From JADZFO01 sp964512635 (lineage in GTDB: Bacteria; 4484-113; JAFGCY01), in assembly GCA_964512635.1 (NCBI GenBank), contig CAZEJB010000003.1:62001-126000 (forward strand): a stretch of DNA of 64,000 nt, written 5' to 3'. Under the pieces are notes generated by a model, which was not told the origin of the DNA, ran no database searches, and saw only the letters and a program-made list of their open reading frames with translations. This document shows, piece after piece, positions 51,807 through 60,140 of this stretch. How positions within the stretch are numbered: the first letter of the stretch is position 1; every line of letters starts with the position of its first letter. The translations under genes and the position numbers were made by a program.

Positions 51807-51875
51807 TGTAGGGTGCAGGCGTGCCTGCACCAGCGGAAGAGGGTAACAGTGGTGCACGCACGCGCGCACCCTACA
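51807..51875. repeat. palindromic repeat of TGTAGGG type
   Basis: TGTAGGGTGC (51807-51816) is exactly inverted at 51866-51875. Inside, GGTGCAGGC/GCCTGCACC makes a 9-bp hairpin, and a second, weaker one lies near 51851. Its right end supplies the TAG stop of the dUTPase-fold gene. Confidence 0.87.
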
Positions 51876-52389
51876 AATTCTCCCCTTGATACTGCCCGTC
51901 GTAAAGCTTCGCCGCCGGCTCCTCCATCCGCCACAGAACAAACTGCGCGATCCTGGCGTTGCGGTACAGCTTGAGGCTGTGGTAAACCACCAGCAGTCCC
52001 TGACCCTTCCCGCTGTAGCCGGGATCCCACAGCGCGCTGTGCAGCACTGCACCGCAGCGCATCAGGCTGCTGCGCGGCAGCACCATTCCGGCGCAGTCGG
52101 GAGGGACGGTGATGGTCTCGTTGTAGGTGACGAGATAGGCCCCTGGGACACCGTGCGTAGAAACCGGTAGTTCCAGAAAGTCCGATTCGGGCCATTCCAT
52201 TACGCTGGCGGCCGGCAGTCGACGCTCACTGTTATCCAGATCCAGGACAGCGAAGTTGTTTCGCAGTACGGGAACATGCAGGTCGATATGCTCTACTTTG
52301 GCCACAGTCAGGTCAAAACCAGCCTGCTGCAACTGCAGCTCAGGCGCGGGTGCTCCGGGAAAGGTGAGGGTCTGGGGAGGGACGATCAT
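51871..52389 (-). CDS. dUTPase/dCTP deaminase superfamily protein
   Basis: The 172-residue protein has the conserved core of this superfamily: MVLPRSSLMRCGAVLHSALWDPGYSGKGQGLL, the aRIAQ motif (NARIAQFVLW) and a terminal YDGQYQGENL. Such enzymes make dUMP or deaminate dCTP and keep uracil out of DNA, a role near that of the uracil-DNA glycosylase elsewhere in the window. The catalytic Glu of dCTP deaminases after DPGY/W is not seen, so the reaction is unsettled. ATG at 52389 stands six bases after TAAGAT (52396-52401), a leaderless arrangement. The stop codon is formed by the repeat at 51807-51875. Confidence 0.75.
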   Translation of the reverse strand: MIVPPQTLTFPGAPAPELQLQQAGFDLTVAKVEHIDLHVPVLRNNFAVLDLDNSERRLPAASVMEWPESDFLELPVSTHGVPGAYLVTYNETITVPPDCAGMVLPRSSLMRCGAVLHSALWDPGYSGKGQGLLVVYHSLKLYRNARIAQFVLWRMEEPAAKLYDGQYQGENL

Positions 52390-52395
52390 GGGGAT

Positions 52396-52401
52396 ATCTT
52401 A
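52396..52401 (-). promoter_or_regulatory. TAAGAT -10 box of the dUTPase-fold gene
   Basis: On the minus strand TAAGAT, ATCCCC, then ATG at 52389. Confidence 0.5.
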
Positions 52402-52449
52402 GAGGACGCTCTGTGACTCTTTGCGTGCCGGCGTGCCTGCACCGTTTTT

Positions 52450-52541
52450 TGTAGGGCCGCATGGAAATGCGGCCGTCTTTTGAATGATGAAACGTGTTGA
52501 TTTGCCGCTTGGGGACGGCCGCACATGCGTGCGGCCCTACA
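52450..52541. repeat. palindromic repeat of TGTAGGG type
   Basis: TGTAGGGCCGCA (52450-52461) is exactly inverted at 52530-52541. Each end forms its own hairpin: GGCCGCAT-GGAA-ATGCGGCC and GGCCGCAC-ATGC-GTGCGGCC. Same ends and design as the copies at 51807 and 32038. It lies in a divergent promoter region. Confidence 0.88.
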
Positions 52542-52547
52542 AGCGTG

Positions 52548-52553
52548 TAAAAT
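52548..52553 (+). promoter_or_regulatory. TAAAAT -10 box of a small membrane protein gene
   Basis: TAAAAT, six bases (TCCCCC), ATG at 52560. It directly abuts the palindromic repeat ending at 52541. Confidence 0.55.
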
Positions 52554-52559
52554 TCCCCC

Positions 52560-52787
52560 ATGGCACAAACGATGTTCCTGGGCATCATCGTCCTCGCCTG
52601 GCTGGGCTACACCGGCTTCGCCATCGCCCGCGGCCTGCCGGCTGTCTGGATCGACTGGGAGAAGCCCTTCTTCCATACGGGCCTGATTGAGGAATCCGCC
52701 CGGATTCAGGCGCTGATCCTGCCGGTGCTTCTGTCGATCTGGATCGGCTTTTCCTGGTACCGCAAGAGCATGATCGGCGAAGCCTAG
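52560..52787 (+). CDS. small membrane protein of unknown function
   Basis: This 75-residue protein has two membrane helices (MFLGIIVLAWLGYTGFAIA and ALILPVLLSIWIGFSW) joined by a polar loop (WIDWEKPFFHTGLIEESARIQ). No family is recognised. The start fits the leaderless promoter pattern, and the codons look like those of neighbouring genes. It converges on the suf operon. Confidence 0.62.
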   Translation: MAQTMFLGIIVLAWLGYTGFAIARGLPAVWIDWEKPFFHTGLIEESARIQALILPVLLSIWIGFSWYRKSMIGEA

Positions 52788-52810
52788 GCTGACACAGTAT
52801 TTAAGCCAGA

Positions 52811-53296
52811 CTAGGCGTTGGCACTGCTCTTGGGCAGGCTGCTGTCCAGCTCAAGGTCGACTTCTTCGTCATGCCGGTCTTCCAGCGCCGCCTCCAGCGC
52901 ACTCCAGCCGCAGAGCGCGCACTTTACCCGCGCATGCAGCTGGGCCACGCCCTGCAGCGTCAGCAGATCGCCAAGCAGCTCCAGCTTCGGCTCGGGATCG
53001 CCATCCACGATCATGCCACGAAAAGCTCTGAGAATCTGCTCCGCCCGCTCCAGGCTCTGGCCCTTGACGGCCATTGTCATCATCGACGCGCTGGCCTGGC
53101 TGATCGCGCAGCCCGTGCCCTCAAGGCAGACGCCCTTGATCTCACCATCCTGCACATCCAGTGACAGGGTTACGCGGTCACCGCAGGACGGATTCTTGCA
53201 GCGTGCCTGAATGCTGGCGTGTTCCAGCGGCGCGGTGTTTCGCGGCTTCTTGTAGTGATCCAGGATCACATCACGGTAGAGAGCTTTAAGATCCAT
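52811..53296 (-). CDS. sufU: SufU-type iron-sulfur cluster assembly/sulfur transfer protein
   Basis: The 161-residue protein is of the SufU/IscU fold. The three Cys ligands and the Asp are present: Cys38 and Asp40 in NPSCGDRV, Cys63 in GTGCAISQASAS, Cys126 in RVKCALCGWSAL. SufU accepts sulfur from SufS through a zinc site and passes it to the SufBCD scaffold. Its insertion between the second and third Cys, longer than in IscU, supports SufU. The ATG at 53296 gives the family start (DLKALYRDVILDHYKKPRN). It overlaps the end of the small gene upstream by 11 bases. Confidence 0.92.
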   Translation of the reverse strand: MDLKALYRDVILDHYKKPRNTAPLEHASIQARCKNPSCGDRVTLSLDVQDGEIKGVCLEGTGCAISQASASMMTMAVKGQSLERAEQILRAFRGMIVDGDPEPKLELLGDLLTLQGVAQLHARVKCALCGWSALEAALEDRHDEEVDLELDSSLPKSSANA

Positions 53297-53465
53297 GTGA
53301 GGCCTTCGGTCGCAGCAGGGCTGCCAGGGTAGGGCGCAGGAATAGTACAACGGCTGCTGCTGTCAGAATAACAAAGCCCTTAATGCAGTAGCGCTGGGTA
53401 ATCAGAGCACCTGTCCAGACCAGCAGTCCGGAAAGGTACCAGGCGTTGTCACCACGCAGGCGCAT
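53286..53465 (-). CDS. small membrane protein within the suf operon
   Basis: This 59-residue frame is translated from an ATG that overlaps the sufS stop by one base (TGATG) and ends 11 bases into sufU, so it is tightly built into the operon. It has two membrane helices: LSGLLVWTGALITQ and GFVILTAAAVVLFLRPTLAALL, preceded by a short polar start (MRLRGDNAWY) and ended by a basic tail. I recognise no family; a link to iron-sulfur assembly is suggested only by position. It is too short to be found by common length cut-offs. Confidence 0.62.
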   Translation of the reverse strand: MRLRGDNAWYLSGLLVWTGALITQRYCIKGFVILTAAAVVLFLRPTLAALLRPKASHGS

Positions 53466-54736
53466 CAGGCGAAGATCTCCCGCACGGTATGCAGGGCGTG
53501 AATCAACTGGTCAATCTCCGCCTCTGTGTTGTACAGGTACAGGCTTGCCCGCACTGTGCTGTCAAAGCCCAGCGCGCGGTGCAGCGGCTCGGCGCAGTGG
53601 TGGCCGGCGCGGACCGCCACGCCTTCCTCATTCAGGAACTGGGCAATGTCGTGGGGATGGGCGCAGTCGAGGCCAAAGCTGGCAATGCCTGCCTTTCCGG
53701 GATAGTATTCGCCCAGCATTTTCAGCCCCGGTATCTCCAGCAGCCGTTCGTGCAGGTAGCGACTGAGCTGCACTTCCCGGGCATGGATGCTATCCATGCC
53801 GATGGCGCTGATGTAATCGATGGCCGCGCCCCAGCCGACGGCATCACCGACCGCCGGGGTCCCGGCTTCAAAGCGCGATGGCGGCGGCGCAAAGTAACTC
53901 TGTTCCAGACTGACCGAGCTGATCATGCTGCCTCCGGTCTGGTAGGGGGGCAGCTTTTCCAGCAGCTCATAGCGACCATACAGCGCCCCGATTCCGAATG
54001 GCGCCAGCATCTTGTAGGCACTGCAGGCCAGAAAGTCGCAGCCCAGCGCCTGGACATCAACCGGCATATGCGGCACACCCTGCGCCGCGTCAACCAGGGA
54101 CAGGGCACCAACTTTCCGCGCCGCCTCGCAGAGCTCGCCCACCGGGCTCTCAGATCCGCTGACGTTGGAGACCATCGAGAAGGCCACAACTCTGGTCCTC
54201 TCGCTTAACTGTCTCTGCCAGTCCTCAATGTCCAGCCGGCCGGTGGGGGTAACGCCAGCAAACTTCAGCACGATGCCCCTGCGCTCGCGCAGCATCTGCC
54301 AGGGGATCAAGTCGGCGTGATGCTCAAGAGCTGTGCAGAGAATCTCGTCGCCGGGCTTGAGCGTCTCGCCGATGCAAAAGGCTGCCATGTTGATGGCTTC
54401 GGTGGTATTACGGGTGAAGATGACCTCTTCCGGCCGGGCTGCGTTAATGAAGCGCGCAACCTTGGCGCGGGCGGCCTCGAAGGCGTCGGTGGATTCCTCG
54501 CTCAGCAGATGTATGCCGCGGTGTACGTTGGCCGGGCGCTGGCTGTAATAGTCGCTCAGCGCTTCAATCACCGCTCTTGGTTTCATTGTCGCCGCAGTGT
54601 TGTCCAGATAGGCGAGGGGGTATTCACCGACACGGCGCTCAAGGGCCGGGAAGTCCCGGCGGATAGCCTCGATGTCCAGATTGACAGCAGCCTGTGGGGC
54701 GCTCATGCTGTCCCGTTCGAGCACTTGCCTGTCCAA
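53465..54736 (-). CDS. sufS: cysteine desulfurase SufS
   Basis: The 423-residue enzyme takes sulfur from cysteine using pyridoxal phosphate. The PLP Lys is K242 in SAYKMLAPFGIGALYG (Tyr in place of the usual His before it) and the persulfide Cys is C381 in RAGHHCAEPLHRALG, the group II pattern. The N-terminus has FPALERRVGEYPLAYLDNTAATMKP. A TTG at 54736 has GGGAGG eight bases upstream and is preferred; ATG at 54706 would shorten the protein by 10 residues. It donates sulfur to SufU for SufBCD. Confidence 0.94.
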   Translation of the reverse strand: MDRQVLERDSMSAPQAAVNLDIEAIRRDFPALERRVGEYPLAYLDNTAATMKPRAVIEALSDYYSQRPANVHRGIHLLSEESTDAFEAARAKVARFINAARPEEVIFTRNTTEAINMAAFCIGETLKPGDEILCTALEHHADLIPWQMLRERRGIVLKFAGVTPTGRLDIEDWQRQLSERTRVVAFSMVSNVSGSESPVGELCEAARKVGALSLVDAAQGVPHMPVDVQALGCDFLACSAYKMLAPFGIGALYGRYELLEKLPPYQTGGSMISSVSLEQSYFAPPPSRFEAGTPAVGDAVGWGAAIDYISAIGMDSIHAREVQLSRYLHERLLEIPGLKMLGEYYPGKAGIASFGLDCAHPHDIAQFLNEEGVAVRAGHHCAEPLHRALGFDSTVRASLYLYNTEAEIDQLIHALHTVREIFA

Positions 54737-54763
54737 TGGCAGTACCTCCCGGTTGAGATGCAG

Positions 54764-55087
54764 CTAGTCATCATCATAGTCAATATACACGTCGTCGCCG
54801 TCAATGCTGACCTGATATGTCCGAACTGGCGCAAAGGCGGGAGCGCAAAGGGCCCTGCCGCTGCGCAGGTCGAACTCCGCCCCGTGCGCGCGACATTTGA
54901 TTCTGCATTGCTCGGCCAGCACCTTGCCCTGGCTAAGCGGTATGTCCTCGTGGCTGCAGCGGTCGTACAGCGCAAAGACCTCGCTGCCAACACGGACCAG
55001 GGTGATCTCGGTCTCATCGGCCAGCGTAATCGGGTAGGTCAGGTTCTCCGGCAGGCGGCTCAGGCTGGCCACACGCACCCTGCTCAT
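54764..55087 (-). CDS. Rieske-type [2Fe-2S] ferredoxin
   Basis: This 107-residue protein has the two Rieske ligand boxes, CSHEDIPLS (Cys and His) and CRAHGAEFD (Cys and His), of the soluble type, with no signal peptide. It may carry electrons for cluster assembly or for other enzymes. Its ATG overlaps the sufD stop by four bases, so it is coupled to the operon. Confidence 0.92.
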   Translation of the reverse strand: MSRVRVASLSRLPENLTYPITLADETEITLVRVGSEVFALYDRCSHEDIPLSQGKVLAEQCRIKCRAHGAEFDLRSGRALCAPAFAPVRTYQVSIDGDDVYIDYDDD

Positions 55088-56430
55088 GTCATCCGCTCCA
55101 TGATGAAGTTCTCAACATAGTCGCGCAGCGGCTGCAGGGGGATGCGGTCCGCAACCTCAGTCAGGAATCCCTGAACCAGCAGCTTGCGGCCCAGTTCGGG
55201 CTTGATACCGCGGGTCTGCAGATAAAAGATCTCGTCGCGGCTGACATTGCTGGTCGTGCTGCCATGGGTGCAACGCACGTCGTTGGCCTCGATCTCCAGT
55301 TGCGGACTGCTGTCGCTGCGGGCATCCGGGCTCAGCACCAGCGTCCGGTTGCTCTGATAGGCATCCGTGCGCTGGGCGTTCGGGTGAACATCGATCAGAC
55401 CCTGATAGCTGGCGCGCGCACGGCCCAGCAGGGCGCTTTTGAACAGCAGATTGCTCGTCGTATGCGGGGCGATATGGTTCTGGAAGGTGTGGAAATCAAA
55501 GCGCTGGCGGCCCCGGCCGATCGTCAGGCCGGACAGGCGTGCATCCGAACCGCTTTCGGCCAGATGGGTTTCCACTTCCGTGCGCACGTTGTTTCCGCCA
55601 AGGTTGATGCTGATGCTGTCATAGCGCGCGTCGCGCGCCAGACGGGCATACTCGATGCTCAGGGCATCCGTCCGCGGGCCGAGGTTCTGCAGCTTGGTAA
55701 CCGTAAGCTTGCTTCCCGGGCCGGCGAAACTCTGGATCGCACCAAGCTGCAGGTTGCGCTCCTGTTCAGGGTGGCCCAGGTTGTGGATAAACACCCTGGC
55801 GCTGGATCGCGCCTCCGCTATCAGCAGGATATGCGGGCTCACCACGCTTCCACCTTCGCCGGTCTCCAGGATCAGGTGGATGTCGTCCTTCAGCTCGGCA
55901 TCCTTCGGCAGGTAAACGCAGAAGCCGCCGTCAAGCAGGGCATAGTGCTGGGCCGCCAGCTTGTCACGGTCATAAGGCAGCAGCGACTGCTCCCAGTAGG
56001 CCTTCAACAGGTCGCCGTGCATAGTCAGCGCCGCTCTTAGCGGAAGAACGAAGCCGCCCAGATCAGCCAGCGCCGGGCTGCTGGCTACCTCTTCAACATG
56101 GTCGCCGACCATGCTCAGGCAGGTCACCCGGCCGTGCTCACGGCTTAGCTTGCAGATCCGCTCATACTCGGCGCCGCTGAAACCGGGACGGGCCGCCGAG
56201 ATATCCAGGGCCGCCGCGGCAAACTTGCGGGCGTCGCCATAATGCCAGTTCTCATTGCTGCGCTCAGGCAGCGCCAGGTCAAAGTAGGCCTCGATGGCCC
56301 GGGCGCGGCGCTGCGAGAACCACTCCGGCAGGGCCGGGTCCGGGCTCCACTGCCGCAGCTTGCTCTCCAGCGCGCTGCTGCCGGCACCCTCCTGCATGTG
56401 CGCCTCCGCGGCCAGCACAGTCGACTCCAT
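55084..56430 (-). CDS. sufD: Fe-S cluster assembly protein SufD
   Basis: The 448-residue protein is the SufD partner in the SufB2C2D-type scaffold. It shows the parallel beta-helix core (GSKLTVTKLQNLGPRTDALSI, SISINLGGNNVRTEVETHL), and the C-terminal DVRCTHGSTTSNVSRDEIFYLQTRGI with conserved His, followed by the SufC-binding helices. The N-terminus (LPEWFSQRRARAIEAYFDLALPERSNENWHY) is typical of SufD. Its ATG overlaps the sufB stop. Confidence 0.93.
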   Translation of the reverse strand: MESTVLAAEAHMQEGAGSSALESKLRQWSPDPALPEWFSQRRARAIEAYFDLALPERSNENWHYGDARKFAAAALDISAARPGFSGAEYERICKLSREHGRVTCLSMVGDHVEEVASSPALADLGGFVLPLRAALTMHGDLLKAYWEQSLLPYDRDKLAAQHYALLDGGFCVYLPKDAELKDDIHLILETGEGGSVVSPHILLIAEARSSARVFIHNLGHPEQERNLQLGAIQSFAGPGSKLTVTKLQNLGPRTDALSIEYARLARDARYDSISINLGGNNVRTEVETHLAESGSDARLSGLTIGRGRQRFDFHTFQNHIAPHTTSNLLFKSALLGRARASYQGLIDVHPNAQRTDAYQSNRTLVLSPDARSDSSPQLEIEANDVRCTHGSTTSNVSRDEIFYLQTRGIKPELGRKLLVQGFLTEVADRIPLQPLRDYVENFIMERMT

Positions 56431-57833
56431 TAGCCCACGCTCCCTTCCATCTCCAGTTCGATCAGGCGGTTAAGCTCGACCGCATACTCCAGCGGCAGCT
56501 CCTTGGTGATCGGCTCAATAAAGCCGGAGACGATCATCGCCATCGCCTGATCCTTTTCGATCCCGCGGCTCTGCAGGTAGAACAGCTGCTGGTCCGATAC
56601 GCGGCTGACCCGCGCCTCATGGCCCACGCTGGCGCTGTCTTCCTCAATCTCGATGTACGGATAAGTGTCGGTACGGCTCTCTTCGTTGATCAGCAGCGCG
56701 TCGCACTCAACGTTGCTCTTCGCCCCGCGCGCGCCGTTGAGAACCTTGACCAGTCCGCGGTAGGTGCTCTTCCCGAGGCCCTTGCTGATGCTCTTCGCGA
56801 TGATCCGGCTGGTGGTGCCGGGCGCCACGTGGATCATCTTCGCGCCGGTGTCCTGATGCTGGCCGTCGTTGGCATAGGCGATGCTCAGCACCTCGCCCGT
56901 TGCCCCTTCACCAGCCAGGATCACGCTGGGGTACTTCATCGTCACCTTGCTGCCGATGTTGCCATCCAGCCACTCCACGGTGGAGCCTGCCCCAGCATAG
57001 GCGCGCTTGGTGACCAGGTTATAGACGTTGCTGCTCCAGTTCTGCACGGTGCTGTAGCGCACGCGGCTGCCAGGCTTGGCGATGATCTCCACCACCGCGC
57101 TGTGCAGGCTGTCGGTGGTGTATGTCGGCGCGGTGCAGCCCTCAATGTAGTGGACGAAGCTGCCCTCGTCCGCGATGATCAGCGTGCGCTCGAACTGCCC
57201 GGCCTTGTCCGCGTTGATGCGGAAATAGGCCTGCAGCGGGATGTCCAGATGGACGCCCTTGGGGATATAGACAAAGCTCCCCCCGCTCCAGCAGGCGCTG
57301 TTGAGGGCTGAAAACTTGTTGTCCTCCGGCGTGATCACGCTGCCGAAGTGCTCGCGAACGATGTCCTCATACTCACGCAGACCCGTGTCCATGTCGAGAA
57401 ACACAACGCCGAGGTCCTTCCACTTCTGCTGCAGGTTGTGATAAACGCTCTCGCTGTCGTACTGTGCGCCGACGCCGGCCAGGACGGTGCGCTCGGCTTC
57501 GGGGATGCCAAGCTTCTCAAAGGTGTCCTTGATCGCGTCAGGGACATCGTCCCAGGTGCGGCTGTTCTCGGCTTCCGGCTTGAGGTAGTAATAGATATCG
57601 TCGAAGTCGAGGCCAGTCAGGTCGGCGCCCCAATAGGGCATCGGGCGCTCGACGAAGTGTTTAAGGCTGCGCAGGCGGAAGTCCAGCATCCAGGCCGGCT
57701 CGCCCTTCATCTCGCTCATCTGGCGGACGACGGACTCGCTCAGTCCGCGCTCCGAGCGAAAGCTGTACTTCGCGTCGGGGTCGTTCCAGCCAGCGCTGTA
57801 GCTCCCGAGTTCAACGGTCGCCTTGTCTGACAT
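56430..57833 (-). CDS. sufB: Fe-S cluster assembly protein SufB
   Basis: The 467-residue protein is the cluster scaffold. It has NKFSALNSACWSGGSFVYIPKGV, the beta-helix with IEGCTAPTYTTDSLHSAVVE (Cys that takes part in sulfur handling) and the end ARVSRVSDQQLFYLQSRGI. An in-frame TTG lies one codon further up, but GGAGGA sits four bases before the ATG at 57833, which is used. It follows sufC after 95 bases. Confidence 0.95.
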   Translation of the reverse strand: MSDKATVELGSYSAGWNDPDAKYSFRSERGLSESVVRQMSEMKGEPAWMLDFRLRSLKHFVERPMPYWGADLTGLDFDDIYYYLKPEAENSRTWDDVPDAIKDTFEKLGIPEAERTVLAGVGAQYDSESVYHNLQQKWKDLGVVFLDMDTGLREYEDIVREHFGSVITPEDNKFSALNSACWSGGSFVYIPKGVHLDIPLQAYFRINADKAGQFERTLIIADEGSFVHYIEGCTAPTYTTDSLHSAVVEIIAKPGSRVRYSTVQNWSSNVYNLVTKRAYAGAGSTVEWLDGNIGSKVTMKYPSVILAGEGATGEVLSIAYANDGQHQDTGAKMIHVAPGTTSRIIAKSISKGLGKSTYRGLVKVLNGARGAKSNVECDALLINEESRTDTYPYIEIEEDSASVGHEARVSRVSDQQLFYLQSRGIEKDQAMAMIVSGFIEPITKELPLEYAVELNRLIELEMEGSVG

Positions 57834-57928
57834 CAATTCCTCCGCTGGCCCGTTCCGTTTTGATACGGGGGCCGCCGATCCGGCTTTCGAGCCTCAAATC
57901 GACAATTAAATGTACCACGGTGTCTGAA

Positions 57929-58684
57929 TTAAACGCCTGTCTCAGCCACGCCCGCACGGATGAAGTCATAGCCCTGGCTGTCGATCTGGCGGGCCAGTTC
58001 GACATCCCCGCTGCGCACTATCTGGCCATCCAGCATGATGTGGCAGCGGTCGGGGCTGATGTAATCAAGCAGGCGCATGTAGTGCGTCACGATCAGCATG
58101 CTGCGCTCAGGGCCGCGCATGCGGTTAACCCCGTCGGAGACGATCTTCAGCGCGTCGACGTCCAGGCCGCTGTCGGTCTCGTCCAGCAGGCACAGGCTGG
58201 GCTCAAGCAGCAGCATCTGCAGGATCTCATTGCGCTTCTTCTCGCCGCCGGAGAAACCCTCGTTGACATAGCGGTTGCCCCAGAACTCGTCCAGCTGCAG
58301 CTCCTTCAGCTTCTCCTGCATCAGGGCATAGAACTGGAAGGTCGGCAGCTCATTGCCCTCGCCGCGGATGCTGTTGACCGCCGCGCGCAGGAAGTTGGCG
58401 ATGCTGACTCCGGGGATCTCCATCGGGTACTGGAAGGCCAGGAAGACGCCGCTGCGCGCACGTTCATCCGGCTCCAGCGCCAGCAGGTCGATGCCTTTGT
58501 AGGTCGCCGAGCCCTCAGTTACGGTATAGGCCGGGTCGCCGGCCAGCACCTTGACCAGCGTGCTCTTGCCGCTGCCGTTTGGTCCCATAATGCCGTGGGC
58601 TTCGCCGGCCGGCACAGTCAGGTTCACGCCGCGCAGGATTTCCTTGTCTTCAATACTGGCCCGCAGGCCTTCGATCTTCAGCAT
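57929..58684 (-). CDS. sufC: Fe-S cluster assembly ATPase SufC
   Basis: The 251-residue ABC-type ATPase powers the scaffold. Walker A is GPNGSGKSTLV, the signature is FSGGEKKRNEIL and Walker B LCLLDETDSGLD. It lacks membrane segments and is the first gene of the operon; a GGAG site lies before the ATG. I do not see a clear regulator-binding site upstream. Confidence 0.96.
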   Translation of the reverse strand: MLKIEGLRASIEDKEILRGVNLTVPAGEAHGIMGPNGSGKSTLVKVLAGDPAYTVTEGSATYKGIDLLALEPDERARSGVFLAFQYPMEIPGVSIANFLRAAVNSIRGEGNELPTFQFYALMQEKLKELQLDEFWGNRYVNEGFSGGEKKRNEILQMLLLEPSLCLLDETDSGLDVDALKIVSDGVNRMRGPERSMLIVTHYMRLLDYISPDRCHIMLDGQIVRSGDVELARQIDSQGYDFIRAGVAETGV

Positions 58685-58793
58685 TTTGGCTCCAATCCGG
58701 GTTTGCCGCGCGCAAAGCAGCGCTGGCTTTTAGCTTGGGTCAATGGTGTTCAGTCAACACAGTTACCCCGGAGGCCTTAATTTTATCGCATGC

Positions 58794-58927
58794 TGGAGCG
58801 CGGACGATCCATCCGCATCTTATAGGGGTGGGGCTTGTCCCCACCCGTTCTGGCGAAGTGGCGCTCAGCGCGCGCCTTCCAGCAGGCCCCGTCTAAAGGG
58901 ATCAGGCGCACGCGGTGCGCCACTATA
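58794..58927. repeat. composite palindromic repeats upstream of sufC
   Basis: A piece of the TGGAGCGCGG family starts at 58794. Then TATAGGGGTGGGG (58821 on) forms a GGGTGGGG/CCCCACCC hairpin and the right end GGCGCACGCGGTGCGCCACTATA (to 58927) forms a GGCGCA/TGCGCC hairpin; the outer ends are TATAG-GG and CC-CTATA. The TAG stop of the PorV-like gene (58923-58925) lies in the right end. Confidence 0.75.
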
Positions 58928-60101
58928 GCCCGCCGGTTTCAACCCCATACACATGCACATCGGCGTAGTCTTTCCCCGCGCCGACGATGGCCGGCAGCAG
59001 GTCTTCTACCTCGCTGTAGTTGACCCACAGTCCCAGCAGGTTAACCGCGCCGCCGACCGTCGGCCGGCCGTCATAGCTGCCCCAGCGCAGGCGCGCGGCC
59101 TGGCCCAGCGCCAGTTCGCCGCCCAGGTGGCTGCTGCGCTTCTCCTGGTCGCCCTCATGCAGCAGACCAAGGCCCTTGTCATCGCGGAAGATGTAGTTCT
59201 CGTTCAGCTCATCCGCTGTCAACGTCAGCCAGCCCACCGGCCGGAAGGCCCAGCCGCTGCGCTTCTGCTTCAGCCGGCTGCTCAGCGTCGGGAAGCCCTC
59301 CGCCATAACCTCGCCCAGCTCGCCATCGACTTTCAGCCCGTTCAGATTCGCATAGCCCTCGGGTATCCCTTCTCCCGGCAGTGCCAGTACGGTCCAGTCA
59401 TAGTCCAGCTTCAGCTCGCTCTGCCCGTAAGTCAGACCCGGCCAGACCCGCGCCTGCAGGCCCCACTGCTGGCCTTCGCCCATCCGCAGCCAGGGCAGGT
59501 AAGGCATCGCGCCAGGGTCTGGGGTGAGCCTGCCGATGCTGCGCCGATTGCTGTAGCCAAAGGCGCAGGGCAGGCCGAGGTTTAGCCCGATCGCGTCGTA
59601 GTCCTCGCGGCCGTCGTAGTGCTCATGCGGGTAGCCCAGCTTGGCGGTGATCTCTTCGCCGGGGTAGTCAAACTGGTCGCCGGCCGACGGGTGGTTACGG
59701 TAGTCATAGCCCATCTCGCCGCTAAACGTGAAGCCGTGGGCATAGGTCGCCAGCGGCAGCGGAACGACCACCGCCTGGGTATCGCCGTCCAGCTGGTCCA
59801 TCTCGTTGCCGCGTCCCGCGTGGCTGCCCGGAAAGTGCCGTCCGCTGTGGTTGTGCATCAGGCTCAGGCTGCGGATGGATGCCAGGCCCGCCGGGTTGTA
59901 GAACACGCTGGCGGGCCCTTCCAGCGCGGCACCTGTCCCGCCCATCGCCAGCGGCCGGGCGGACAGGGTCATGAAGATGTCCTGGTACAGGTTCAGCGCC
60001 CGTGCGCTCTGCAGACCCACGATCGCTGTCAGCCCGGCGCAACAGAGGGCGATCAGCAGCGCGCGGCCTGCGGCGGCAATCCGCCCTGCTCCAATGCTCA
60101 T
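58923..60101 (-). CDS. PorV/PorQ-like outer-membrane beta-barrel protein
   Basis: The 392-residue protein has a signal peptide (AGRALLIALCCAGLTAIVGLQSARA) and then LSARPLAMGGTGAALEGPASVFYNPAGLASI, the N-terminal motif shared by PorV, PorQ and the FadL-type barrels. The rest is amphipathic strands with many Tyr, Trp and Gly (for example TYAHGFTFSGEMGYDYRN). It lies in the outer membrane; the cargo is unknown. The frame is open to 60389, but the upstream part has no signal peptide in place, so ATG 60101 is used. It diverges from the lipid kinase gene 39 bases away. Its stop codon lies in a repeat. Confidence 0.78.
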   Translation of the reverse strand: MSIGAGRIAAAGRALLIALCCAGLTAIVGLQSARALNLYQDIFMTLSARPLAMGGTGAALEGPASVFYNPAGLASIRSLSLMHNHSGRHFPGSHAGRGNEMDQLDGDTQAVVVPLPLATYAHGFTFSGEMGYDYRNHPSAGDQFDYPGEEITAKLGYPHEHYDGREDYDAIGLNLGLPCAFGYSNRRSIGRLTPDPGAMPYLPWLRMGEGQQWGLQARVWPGLTYGQSELKLDYDWTVLALPGEGIPEGYANLNGLKVDGELGEVMAEGFPTLSSRLKQKRSGWAFRPVGWLTLTADELNENYIFRDDKGLGLLHEGDQEKRSSHLGGELALGQAARLRWGSYDGRPTVGGAVNLLGLWVNYSEVEDLLPAIVGAGKDYADVHVYGVETGGL

Positions 60102-60125
60102 TGACTGCTTCGCCTGCAAGGCTGC

Positions 60126-60132
60126 CATAATA
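60126..60132. promoter_or_regulatory. overlapping divergent -10 boxes
   Basis: On the plus strand CATAAT (60126-60131) is nine bases from ATG 60141. On the minus strand TATTAT (60127-60132) lies 25 bases from ATG 60101. The two boxes overlap, so the genes may compete for polymerase. Confidence 0.45.
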
Positions 60133-60140
60133 CACAGGCG

